Source of the DNA: Lineus longissimus | Taxonomy: Eukaryota > Nemertea > Pilidiophora > Heteronemertea > Lineidae | Length of the DNA stretch: 64,000 nucleotides | Assembly (NCBI RefSeq): GCF_910592395.1 | Contig: NC_088326.1 | Coordinates: 8,749,001 to 8,813,000, forward strand | Reading direction: 5' to 3' | Part shown: piece after piece, positions 11,759-21,639 of the stretch | How positions within the stretch are numbered: the stretch's first letter is position 1 | Layout of the letters: each line of letters opens with the position of its first letter | Made by a program: the position numbers and the translations under genes | The notes under the pieces: generated by a model | What the model saw: the letters and a program-made list of their open reading frames with translations, nothing else | Databases searched by the model: none | Told to the model about the DNA's origin: nothing

Positions 11759-13400
11759 ACCATGTGAAAAATACCATCGAAATGGTTAAGAATTACCATG
11801 TTGATAGGTAAACAACTAATATTACAGTTGGCTGAACCATGTGAAAAATACCATCGAAATGGTTAAGAATTACTATGTTGATAGGTAAACAACTAATATT
11901 ACAGTTGGCTTAACCTTATTCGATCATGCATGGTCATCCCTATAACGATATAAGGACATCGTCAAGGACGTTCGGATATACAGTTTTTTACGATCCTCAA
12001 CGATAAGGTCAAAGGCAAACATTTTACACAACAGGCAATACGTTCCATTTCGACTCGTTATGCTCCTCAGCATAGAATTTCTCATTAAGTTCGAAAACAG
12101 AACCTACTTTCCTCAAAATTTTAAACCGTCGTATGGACGACTTCTCTTCTCCGTAGTGAGCCGATATTCTTATCTTAATTTAATTTTTGATATGCGAGTT
12201 TCTTTTTTTCCTCGTCCAAGCCTCCATGTGTGTGCCTTCCTTTGGTGATGTGTGACCACGGCTGATGAGGCCACGCTCTGCAGCCGACCCAAGTGTATGT
12301 ATTTTTGCCATTAACTTGCTCAATATCGGTTGTACACGAGACCAGGTGCAACCGCGACTCTAGCGATATTTTCATTCCTTTGCCGTCAGGCGACTTTCAA
12401 TACCACATCGCAGCAAGACCGGTATCAGCAGAAAGGTCGTCAGGAATTATTGGATCGGAGCGGTTCCCCGGGCTATATTCCAGTGCTCTTGGCTGATACC
12501 AATCCAAGTGTAATACCAAGAATATTCAAACTTATTCATGTTACCAATATTATTAATTATCACTTCGGTTCTGTCAGGGGGCTATAACGTTATATCCGAA
12601 GTGATAACTTCGGTTCTGTCAGGGGGATAAAACGTTATCACTTCGGTTCTGTCAGGGGGATATGACGTTTTATCCCCCTGACAGAACCGAAGTGATGATT
12701 AATAATCCTCTTGGTTCTGTTTATAATTTACATGTAATGTACGTGCGAAGTTTTACAATGTTTAACCCCTTCCCCCACTAATCGATCGAAGCATCAAATT
12801 GGCCAATCTTTTGGCCGATAAACAGCCTGGTTTGAAAAATAGTTTCCAAAATAAAATATCGGACTACCGGGGCCAGTGACTAATACATAAGTTGGCTAGC
12901 CGATGCGTTCGTAGATCGATATCATTATTCGTATAATCGATCAATCCATAAAAATCTATGGTATTGTTTTTCATGCACTATTGTTTTACTGATATTGACA
13001 CATTTGATCCAGTCAATGAATAAAAAGACATTGATGCTTCATCTTCAATCAGTTTGGAGCGCCGGTTACAAATAGCGTCGATAGCATGGGTCAGTGGGTC
13101 TACTTTCGAACGATGTTGAGAGTGAGGCAAGTGCACGCACAAAACAGGTTCCCCTTAATTGATAATTTGTTTGATATGTACAGGACAAACCTGCATCGTA
13201 TTTCTCTCTATCTGTGTTGCAATTCGTGTACAAGGTATGAACACAACGTCAGAGGCGGATGACTCCAACAACACTATTTATTTAACTATATTGAACATTT
13301 TCCTTGACAAGTTGGACATGTTTGATGCCACTAGTACTTTCCGATTCTCCGCAATCTGGGAAATTTATTCTCCAGGGTGGCTTTGTTTCAGTTAAAAACC
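11759..13400. repeat. Intergenic block III between genes B and C
   Basis: This is the third copy of the block seen at 2934-4640 and 5395-7960. It opens with a 77-bp local tandem duplication (11761 and 11838 start the same CATGTGAAAAATACC). It contains the palindromic array at 12549-12706. No gene is seen. Confidence 0.68.
12549..12706. repeat. Nested palindromic array, second copy
   Basis: It matches 3658-3860 but is about 45 bp shorter, one internal unit fewer. It has the same inverted outer arms and GTCAGGGGG-type repeats. Confidence 0.7.
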
Positions 13401-13402
13401 TT

Positions 13403-13690
13403 ACACTGTTAAAGGAAGATCTGTAGCGAAACACTTAAAAAAAGGGGGAGCTTTTAACGGCCCGGTTAAAATCTAAGGCGGGAATAAGCTTCCATTGATA
13501 AAACTTAGCAGTTCCGAGTTCCACTAGGGTAGTTGATAATGTGAGCTTGGTATCTGAGTAACATTGCATAACGTTACATAACAATACTGATTCCTGTCAA
13601 TGAACTGCATAAGAGGTAATCACCAATTAAGTATTTTTACTATGTTCAGCCAGTCTGGTTCAGTTGGTCTAAATAAAGACTTGTGCCATT
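13403..13690. repeat. Insertion in the 5' flank of gene C; dispersed repeat also at 59399-59520
   Basis: The sequence around TAAGGCGGGAATAAGCTT (near 13475) recurs near 59463. The matching place in the gene B flank (about 7935-7970) lacks it, so it appears inserted after duplication. Its ends are not resolved. Confidence 0.5.
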
Positions 13691-13699
13691 CACAACTGG

Positions 13700-13919
13700 A
13701 TCTCTTAAATTTTTGACTGCACTTCAAAAACATTTCTTGATCTGATTGGTCGTAAGATGATTGGACAGGTGAGATATATCTTAAATGCTGTTCGCCTGCC
13801 AAAATAGTTTTCAACGTAAACATAATTCGATACATGTGGTTCGATCGTTGTCCAATTTCCAAAGAGTAAATAATTTGAATCACAAAAATAAGCGGAGTAT
13901 GAACGTCCACTAGACAAGT
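13700..13919 (+). promoter_or_regulatory. Putative promoter and 5' flank of gene C
   Basis: It is conserved with 7970-8161. Shared blocks include CCTGCCAAAATAGTTTTCAA, TTGTCCAATTTCCAAA and TCCACTAGACAAGT directly before the ATG. Confidence 0.45.
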
Positions 13920-13983
13920 ATGCTGTTTTTGCTGCTCTTCTCTGTTTTCTGCGCAATGGCCACCACAGCAAAATGGGCCAACT
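13920..13983 (+). CDS. Gene C exon 1 (signal peptide)
   Basis: The ATG at 13920 is followed by a strongly hydrophobic stretch. The donor T|GTAAGT follows 13983. Phase 1 matches exon 2. Confidence 0.76.
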
Positions 13984-16900
13984 GTAAGTTATGTTTATTT
14001 CTCTACTGTATATTTTTGCCCATATAACTAGCTTACTGTCTGTCGTATCGACTCGAGACCAAGTGCATTCGAAAGGGACAACATGAGCTCGAATTCAGTC
14101 CTGACTCGACCCGAGTGAGGCTTCTTGGTGGAGTGTGTCAGAGATCATCTACGCGGAGACGAACATCAGTACAACGTCGTTACGATGTGGTGCTCGATTC
14201 GATCACCTTGCTACTGCGCCAGCAGATTGGATTAACATTGCGTCTTTCACTGTACGTAATATCAGGGTAAATATCGAACTCGGCCCTGTACTCATGTGGT
14301 ATAAATAACGAATATCGCGTTTTCTACCAAATATAAGAGCTGAAACGGGGTGAACTAATGAGCCCGGGGTATTCAAATCTCCAATGACCAGGTTCAGAAT
14401 GACTTCGTGACGTATTCAGTTAGAGTTATACTGCAGAGCTGAAGAATCGGGATGCCCCCGAGTTTCGTCCAGCTGATGACTTCTTGAAGTTTTCAGGGAA
14501 TTTGTCTTCATTTCATGATTGACCATTTATCAACGTTTTTGGTACATTCGAAAAGATTATTTCCCGGCGCGAACAACTCTAATCATGTGTACATTAATGG
14601 AAGTTTCTCCTTTAAAGTAATAGTCGGCTTTTTATTGCAGAATGTTCGTTCTTCTTCTGGTTCATCAATAAACTATTTTTCTGAGCGTTTTTTAACGCTT
14701 TTCAAATTTTGTTTCAGCTCTTATCAGTAGAAAAACGCGTTATTCGTTATTTTCAGTTCGCGGAAGTCCTGGCGAGGAAAACCTTTGCCGCCACGTGAGT
14801 GCACACCGAGATCCGAGTTCACGTTTATGGCAAGCCGTCTGTCTAATAATTTAGAAAACCAGGTTTTATTGAAAAAAACCTGGTTTTCTTCTTAAAAAAC
14901 TTAGTTTCATGTTTTCTTCCATGAAACTAGGTTTTCTTGCAAGAAGTATAAGTTGATTAAAAAAACCTAGTTTGCTTTAAAAAACCTAGTTTCATGGAAT
15001 AAAACTATGTTTTGTGGAATAAAACAAGGTTATATGCATTTCTTTTTCAAAACCAAGTTTTTAATGAAAAAGACCAGGTTATTTTCAAAACCCAGTCTTT
15101 TTACCTCGTCCCGGACTGGCCCAAGCATGGCAGGGGAGAGCAAAGGAGCCACGCGAGTGCTGAGGTAAAAAGACTAGGTTGTTTCGAAACCAGGTTTTCT
15201 TCTTTCGAAACTAGGTTTTCTTCTTAAAAAACCAAGTTTCATGGGAAAAAAAACGTGTTTTCTTCAATGAAACTAGGTTTTTTGGAAGAAAACCAGGTTT
15301 TTATGAAAAAAACTAGGTTGTTTTAATTATTAGTCAAATGGCTGGATGAAAACATGGTTTTTTCTTTTTTCGAAACTTGGTTTTGAAGAGAAATCATGGA
15401 ACCTACACTTTATCTAAAAAGAATAAGTTATTTTTAAAAAACCCAGTTTTATGGAAGAAAACCTAGTTTTCTTGTTGAAAATACACTTTTCGGGAAGGAA
15501 ACCATGTTTCTTCTTTAAAAACTTAGTTTCATGGAAAAAAACATGGTTTTCTTCCATGAAACCAGTTTTTTTAAGAAGAAAACCAGGTTCTTTTCAAGCA
15601 AACTGGGTTTTATTAATTATTGGACGAACGGCTTGCCATACACGTTACCCCGCTAATCAGACGCAAAGTCATATCCATTTATCGTCGCAATGGGGTAATC
15701 AAGCGCCATCAGCGTGACGTCAGAAAAATCGATATCAGCACCATGACCTCAAGGGGTAGATGCAAGCTCCAGGAAACGCTTTACTAGTGCATCGTTCCAC
15801 GTGGAAGGAGTCGATGCGTGGAGAGCTTACTCGGCTCAAATCGGAGTCAACATAGGAAAAGTACAATAATTCAGTCAGATTTTGAATCTTTCCTTTTTTG
15901 TGCAATATGTTGATGGAAACTACTTATGTGGAATAGGAGGTGAGTGGGCAGCCGACAGTTGAGTAATATTGCCCTTAATAGTGCCAATAGTCTTTTATCG
16001 ATGGATCTGATCTAGATTTGCGAGCTAATTGTTGCCTTCAACGCTGGCAGTCACAGCTCAGGATTCAACAATTCTTGTTCGAAATGGAAAGGCCATTCCT
16101 GCAGTTATTTTGAGAAATCGCCTGACCACGAAAGATTAATGCCTCCCCTCGGATCTTGCACATAACATTTGAGGCCATTGCTTCGGTTATTTTGAGAAGA
16201 GGCTCAGACGAGAAAATGTCATGTAACTTTTACCTGCATGTAATAAGTCACCCCAACCATTCAGACCTCCAAATTGACGGGCAATTCCCATTCTGACGAG
16301 CTGCCGATACCAGATATTATATGCACCCAGCAAAGGTTTTTCAATATAGCACCAGAAAATCCCTTTCAACGTCATGAAGTCGCCTGACCACGAAACATTA
16401 ATGCCTCCCCTCGGATCTCCGAACATTAACCAAGAGATTGACATCTTGCACATAACATTTGATTCAGTCATAAGGTATATTTAGGCAAAAAGCATGTTCA
16501 CATTCAAATATAGATAAGGCTGCTTTGTCTACTTTTGCATCGGCACAATCCACGATCATTTGAATGACTCTAATTTAGCAAATTCCCATCCCATCAAATA
16601 GGCTGATTAAGGATTGAACGCATTCAAAATCTTCCCTCAGATCCGAATGCAAGCATTTGAATTACGATATATTATAATAATGGTCTCTGGAAGTACAAGA
16701 CGATTTTATGAGACTTCATAGAAAATTTTCCATTGGATGTAGATAATGGCTCGGACAGAGCGTCGGAATGGCTGCAGTCGCCCGTCAGAATGCAGATCTG
16801 ATTAGCCAGGGTGTATAAAATGCATTCGATCATTACAGATCTGTACCCTGTTCCCGCTGGTTATACACATCGCCAGGGCGACTGTATCGAGGGTGATTTT

Positions 16901-17796
16901 TACAGCGTCTATCTTTATCGTGTGTCGTTTATCCTGTGCATTGCCCTGTGCAACAAATACCCAAAATGTCGTGCGTTGCAATATAGACGCAACGCATGCT
17001 CATTGAAATTGAAGTCCTGCGACATTGTCACGCTTCCTCACAGTCCATCACACAATATGTATAAACGAGTAGGTAGGGACTTGATATGACATGCAAACAA
17101 GCAAAGTTATTGTGCTGTCTTCTGAGAATGGTGTCTTGACAGTTAATCTAAAATATGCCGGGCTAACAAAAATATCCGTTTGACATCATTTATTTTATAA
17201 CAGCGTGATGTGAGATTGAAACACTATTGTTGGTGTCGGATTCGGTTCGATCAGTCAGCCGTTGATGAATGTCATATTTTCAGTTAAAGTGTCAGATGCT
17301 GTCATTTTGACATTATTCTTACATCATTCTGAGTTACATATGATGCCAGAACAACAATGCAAGAAAGTGTATATCACGTCTTGGATGAATGGCTACCGCT
17401 CTATCCCTTCCAATGGTGATGATGCCATTTTGACATCATACAAGCGCACGCTATCAGACGTCATTTGGAAAGCAAAAAAGTCCGATTTAAAAAGTGCCCA
17501 AATATAGCTGGTATTCGTAATGTCCTGTTTTTGTTGTTAACGCAGATATGTCCAACCGTGCGATATTCGTGGTCAAAAGGACGCCACCTACCGGCAAAAT
17601 TATAAAAACAACTAATACCACGCCTACTGCCAGTGGTTTTGACTGTGCATTTCACTGTTTTAGGCGCTTTGATTGCAGCGCATTCCTACGTGACGTCAGG
17701 CTTCAGAAATGTTACCTCTTCGATATATTTAAATATACAAAAGTCTTACTTACTACTACGTTTGGAGGTAACGACTTAAGGCGTCTGACATTGTGA
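13920..17796 (+). CDS. Gene C: secreted 182-residue protein with two PAN-like modules
   Basis: Exons are 13920-13983, 16839-17072 and 17546-17796; again 64, 234 and 251 nt, all phase 1, with no internal stop. The protein begins MLFLLLFSVFCAMATTAKWAN. Cys positions in the two PAN-like modules match genes A and B. Intron 1 has grown to 2855 nt by insertion of other elements, including the TIR element at 14826-15640. Intron 2 is 473 nt. The exon 2 stretch after GDC (IEGDFYSVYLY) differs from both other copies, while the central Cys core is unchanged. An AATAAA lies 117 bp after the stop. Confidence 0.78.
14303..14752. repeat. Inverted-arm repeat in intron 1 of gene C
   Basis: A left arm near 14303-14344 (CGCGTTTTCTACC ... 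AAGAGCTGAAAC) is inverted near 14715-14752 (GTTTCAGCTCTTATCAG ... CGCGTTATTC). The left-arm sequence is also present at about 505-540 and 9047-9076. The right side matches the dispersed copy at 34319-34530. Confidence 0.5.
14826..15640. mobile_element. TIR element with 6-bp target duplication and minisatellite core
   Basis: The ends are TATGGCAAGCCGT and ACGGCTTGCCATA, with TIR similarity for about 25 bp. The direct repeat CACGTT flanks it at 14820-14825 and 15641-15646. The core is a degenerate array of AAACCAGGTTTTCTT / AAACTAGGTTTTATGGAA-type units in both orientations. The homologous repeat at 34529-34545 reads GAGTTCACGTCACCCC with no insert, giving an empty site. No transposase is seen. 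Confidence 0.8.
16839..17072 (+). CDS. Gene C exon 2 (first PAN-like module)
   Basis: The acceptor ATTACAG ends at 16838 and the donor G|GTAGGG follows 17072. The donor differs slightly from GTAAGG in A and B. Length is 234 nt, phase 1-1, with six Cys retained. Confidence 0.78.
17546..17796 (+). CDS. Gene C exon 3 (second PAN-like module, stop)
   Basis: The acceptor AACGCAG ends at 17545 and TGA is at 17794-17796. It has four Cys and the shared N-T-T sequon, and is 251 nt. Confidence 0.78.
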
Positions 17797-17912
17797 ATGT
17801 AGCCATGCTATGGGATATGAGACTTTGCGAATAGATAATTTCCAATATTTTATGCCTGGACGTGAAATATTTGCATTATCATACTGAATACCTGTTTTAA
17901 TTAACGCAACAT

Positions 17913-17918
17913 AATAAA
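17913..17918 (+). terminator. Candidate polyadenylation signal of gene C
   Basis: AATAAA lies 117 bp downstream of the stop codon. I found no canonical hexamer equally close to the A and B stops. Confidence 0.4.
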
Positions 17919-18052
17919 TTCGGTCGAGACGGTAGCATCCTACTCCAAGTTATTTTCAATCTGTCGTATGGACGAGATCTTTTTATCTTTGATTTCAGTT
18001 TTCTTCGTCCAAACCTACCTGTGCGTGCGTTGTAATCGTCAACCTGCGATCC

Positions 18053-18590
18053 GATGTGTATCTGGTTCAGGCCCTTGTGATTTCAAAACTTGACATGAAC
18101 AATGGACTACTGTAGGGACTTCCAGACAACGTCATCGCACCATTTCAGAGGATTCAGAATTCTGCGGCAAGACTGGTGTGCGGGATTAAAAAGCGGGACC
18201 ACATTACTCCGGTATTACGGGAACTCCACTGGCTCCCTGTCAAGAGTAGGGTCAAAGTCAAAGTCAAAGTCCTGCTCTTGTGTTTCAAGGCCAGATGTGG
18301 TTCCGCTCCTGAATACCTGTCTTGCTGCCTCCAGAACCACTCCAGAGTGCGTCCTACCAGGTTGTCCTGCTCAGAGCTTTTCATTGTCCCTCGAACAAAA
18401 TCTCGGTATGGTGACAAAAGCTTCTCTGTTGCAGGTCCTAAACTCTGGAACCAACTCCCAGCCCCCATCAGATCAATCACTGATCTGATGCAATTCAATT
18501 CCGCCCTAAAGTACTGGCTATTTTTCATGTAGGTGTTTTTCTTGCGCTTTGAGCAGGGCAACCTGGAAGGGCGCACTACAAATCATGTAT
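18053..18590 (+). pseudogene. 5'-truncated LINE, C-terminal end of the reverse transcriptase ORF
   Basis: The translation contains LVQALVISKL, then LRELHWLPVKSRVK, LLLCFKARCGSAPEYL, VPRTKSRYGD and PKLWNQLPAPIR. This is the standard C-terminal signature of CR1/L2/Rex-type LINEs. A stop interrupts the frame near 18110. The 3' end reads GGGCGCACTACAAAT and runs straight into the pentamer array. The element abuts and truncates the 3' flank of the PAN-like cluster. Confidence 0.8.
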
Positions 18591-18862
18591 TGTATTGTAC
18601 TGTATTGTATTGTTTTGTATTGCATTGCATTGCATTGCATTGCATTGCTTTGCATTGCATTGCATTGCATTGCATTGCATTGCTTTGCTTTGCTTTGCTT
18701 TGCTTTGCTTTGCTTTGCTTTGCTTTGCTTTGCTTTGCTTTGCTTTGCTTTGCTTTGCTTCGCTTCGCTTCGCATCGCATCGCATCGCATCGCATCGCAT
18801 CGCATCGCATCGCAACGCAACGCATCGCATCGCATCGCATCGCATCGCATCGCATTGCATTG
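18590..18862. repeat. Pentanucleotide array (TTGCA/TTGCT/TCGCA)n
   Basis: An almost perfect 5-bp register is kept for about 270 bp while the unit changes in blocks: TTGTA, TTGCA, TTGCT, TCGCT, then TCGCA. It directly follows the LINE 3' end. Because the period is 5 and the units lack stops, open frames appear in several frames on both strands. These are not genes. Confidence 0.9.
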
Positions 18863-19598
18863 TATGAATGACACATCACCGAGGGTGATGTTATGACGTG
18901 GAGTTCCTGAAAAATTATCGACGCAAGGACCCAACGCGCCGCGTAGCGGCAAAATAGCGAAGCTGACGAAACATTTATAACGGGTCCCCGTGATCTCATT
19001 ATGGACTTATAGCACGATTATGGGGTTGTAACTATTTTGCTGTATATTGTCACGAGGAAAGAAAAGCACGCGACCTAACGCCAACCTATTTAATGTAAAG
19101 TGATAATTAGAAGGTATATAGTTCAGGAAATGTTAATAAATGATCATTCCTTATCGTCTTTTGAGAGCATTTTTAATTGTAAAAAGTATATGCTTACGTC
19201 GCAGAGTCTCTGCAATGGTCATTTTTATCACAGTAGTCTCGCGCAGCCAGGCCTTCTTCCCTTATTAGTCTGGCACAAGCCAGGCGTTCTTTGTACCAGA
19301 CGTTTTCCACCACAATGTAATTGGGCCGAAGAAACACTGCGCAAGATTACCTCGAGCTGGAGCTAAGAATAGATTATACTGATGAGCATACTTCCACATT
19401 GAGTTTTCCCAGAATGGTGCATATCGCACGAAGCTTCTTAGCCTTATACCATTAGGCACCGCGTGGTGGCGCTTAGGCGGCCGCTGTAATCAAGAGAGTG
19501 GTTGAGCCAAGCTACTTGGTCAGAACAAATGACGGACCTAACCAAAATTGCTTACATTTTCGCATTGCTACAATGAAAGACCTAATACTGAAACCACA
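18863..19598. other. No gene recognised
   Basis: AT-rich sequence with short inverted motifs. A segment from about 19237 (CTCGCGCAGCCAGGCC) looks like a repeat end, but I could not find its partner. Confidence 0.4.
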
Positions 19599-19689
19599 TG
19601 TCTGTTGACTGTGCTTTAAGAGAGACTGGCATCATGCCTAGTCTCTCTTAAATCATGCCTAGTCTCTCTTAAAGCACAGTCAACAGACA
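19599..19689. repeat. Palindrome with 28-bp arms
   Basis: The arms TGTCTGTTGACTGTGCTTTA ... and their complement meet around a short duplicated CATGCCTAGTCTCTCTTAAA segment. It is probably a small foldback or MITE. Confidence 0.65.
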
Positions 19690-19879
19690 CCACTATACCC
19701 CCTCACACTCAGAAACCACAAACGCCCATCCCTTCCTGCTACCTTAATACTTCTGGATTGGAGATAGACATATATAGATTTTAAACATTTATGCATATTT
19801 AGCGATTTTATACGATTATCATTATCAACTTTGATAACTTTGATTTTACAATAGGAAGGTTTACATTGAGTTTATAACT

Positions 19880-20077
19880 TGCCAACAGATGGACAGGTGA
19901 ATGATCCAATTGTGTTGGTGAATGCAGACAGAGTTTAGGATGGAGGTACAGTTGTGGTGTCCTGTTTCACACTCATCGACATCAGAACAACTGGCCTTTG
20001 CATCACCCTGATAGCCTGTTTTACACTTACAAGTGAAGAAACCCCCTGTGCTGGTACACTCAACGTTTGCATCACAG
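19880..20077 (-). pseudogene. EGF-like exon fragment with probable frameshift
   Basis: The - strand reads CDANVECTSTGGFFTCKC, then GYQGDAKASCSDVDEC, then ETGHHNCTS. This is the end of one EGF module followed by a calcium-binding type start (DVDEC). After LNSVCI the frame shifts by one base and the expected TNTIGSFTC continues in another frame. An acceptor-like CGCGCAG precedes the segment. No neighbouring EGF exons are seen, so this is a relic or a sequencing error in a lone exon. Confidence 0.6.
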
Positions 20078-20469
20078 CTGCGCGTGAGTGTATATTGCAT
20101 TTGTTTATATCTGAAGAAGAAAAAAATATAAAATTTTTTTTCAGTGTTTACCGGCAATACCTCATCAGCTCGGCGTCATTTATGCATGTTATCATCAGCT
20201 TGTTATTGACCTGTTTTCACCAAAACAAAGTATTTTTGTAAGTGTCTTTAATGACGACAGTTCAAAACTGCTACAAGAGCAAGTTGAAGAGCAGGCCCGA
20301 CCTTGGTTACAAAGGCAAGTGCATGGTATGTAAGTTTGTAACGATTATCATTTATTATCCAAGGATCAAAGCTATTAGGATGAAATCTGTGATTTGAACC
20401 TCTTTTTCCCTCACCGTTTTGACTAGGGAGGTTAAGAACTCGAACGATAAACGACAACGGTAACGACAT

Positions 20470-21639
20470 GGTTTCGTATGGGCCGTGAAAACCGCAAAAA
20501 AATCTGTACATGTTTTTGTAAGCGGTCGTCGCTCGCGCAAACTTGTCTTGCATGTTTTTTGTGAAAGAGGACGTCGGAGAACGCGGTCGTATATCAAAAC
20601 AGACGTTGGGTGGCGCTCGCGCAAACTTCCCTCACATGTTTTTGTGAAAGAGGACGTCGGCGAACGCGGTCGTATATCAAAACAGACGTTGGGTGGCGCT
20701 CGCGCAAACTTCCCTCACATGTTTTTGTGAAAGAGGACGTCGGCGAACGCGGTCGTATATCAAAACAGACGTTGGGTGGCGCTCGAGACGGGTCATCCTA
20801 TTTAGCGTCCAGTGGCGACCAGTGGCGTCCAACGCGAAATAATAGGGTGTATATGGTTAAAAATGTTTTCAAGCTCCTAAAACACTTTCAATAAACAAGA
20901 TTTAGAAGTTTGGTGGAGTTTGCAAACCTAGTTTTTGAATAATTATCACCAGAAAACGATCTTAGTATGCGTCCAGCAAAAGTACTGGACGCCATGTTTA
21001 TTTTAGCTGCCGTTCCTTGGGTTTATAGAAAAAGCGGAATCGGTATCTGGCATCAGGTTGGCATACTAAGATCGTTTTCTGGTGATAATTATTCAAAACG
21101 TCTGTTTTGATATACGACCGCGTTCGCCGACGTCCTCTTTCACAAAAACATGCAAGACAAGTTTGCGCGAGCGACGACCGCTTACAAAAACATGTACAGA
21201 TTTTTTGCGGTTTTCACGGCCCATAGTTTCGCAGGCGCAGGGATCAATTAGCAGCTGTGACGTCATCACTACTTGCGGTGTCGTGACGTCGTACGCAACG
21301 TCCCTACGCGTAAACGGAGGGAAAAGACGGATAGCGGGCTCGATATACGTAAACGCAAACGGACAGCAAATTTGACGAGTTTTCACTGACACAGAAGTCG
21401 TACATCTCGAGCAGCACCTGTAATAGTTTTAGGAATATTGTGCTGTAAATAAATGGCTTTTGTAGTCGATATCGCCTATCCATGCAGGCAAAAACAGATA
21501 ATGAAGTCGGGTTGCCACCTTGACTTAAATGTAACCGTTTTCTCGTGCGCAGCGAAACCGCCGAAATGACGCAGCAGTAAATAAAACGGTTACGTCTAGC
21601 TAAACGTTCACGTCGCGCTATCCGTGCGCCTGCGAAACC
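20470..21639. mobile_element. TIR element split by a nested insertion
   Basis: The right end ATCCGTGCGCCTGCGAAACC (21620-21639) is the inverse of GGTTTCG at 20470-20476 continued by CAGGCGCAGGGAT at 21232-21244. The left TIR is therefore interrupted by the element at 20477-21225. Confidence 0.68.
20477..21225. mobile_element. Nested TIR element with 6-bp target duplication and subterminal repeats
   Basis: The ends are TATGGGCCGTGAAAACCGC and its complement. The direct repeat GTTTCG flanks it at 20471-20476 and 21226-21231. Inverted arms run about 130 bp. The left arm carries three direct copies of an ~82-bp unit (20570-20780) that the right arm has once. A second inverted pair (20931-20971 and 21057-21096) sits inside. 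No coding capacity is recognised. Confidence 0.78.

Noticed and set aside
18518-18999. Open frames of 90-144 codons on both strands
   Set aside because: They are produced by the stop-free 5-bp array and code for nothing.
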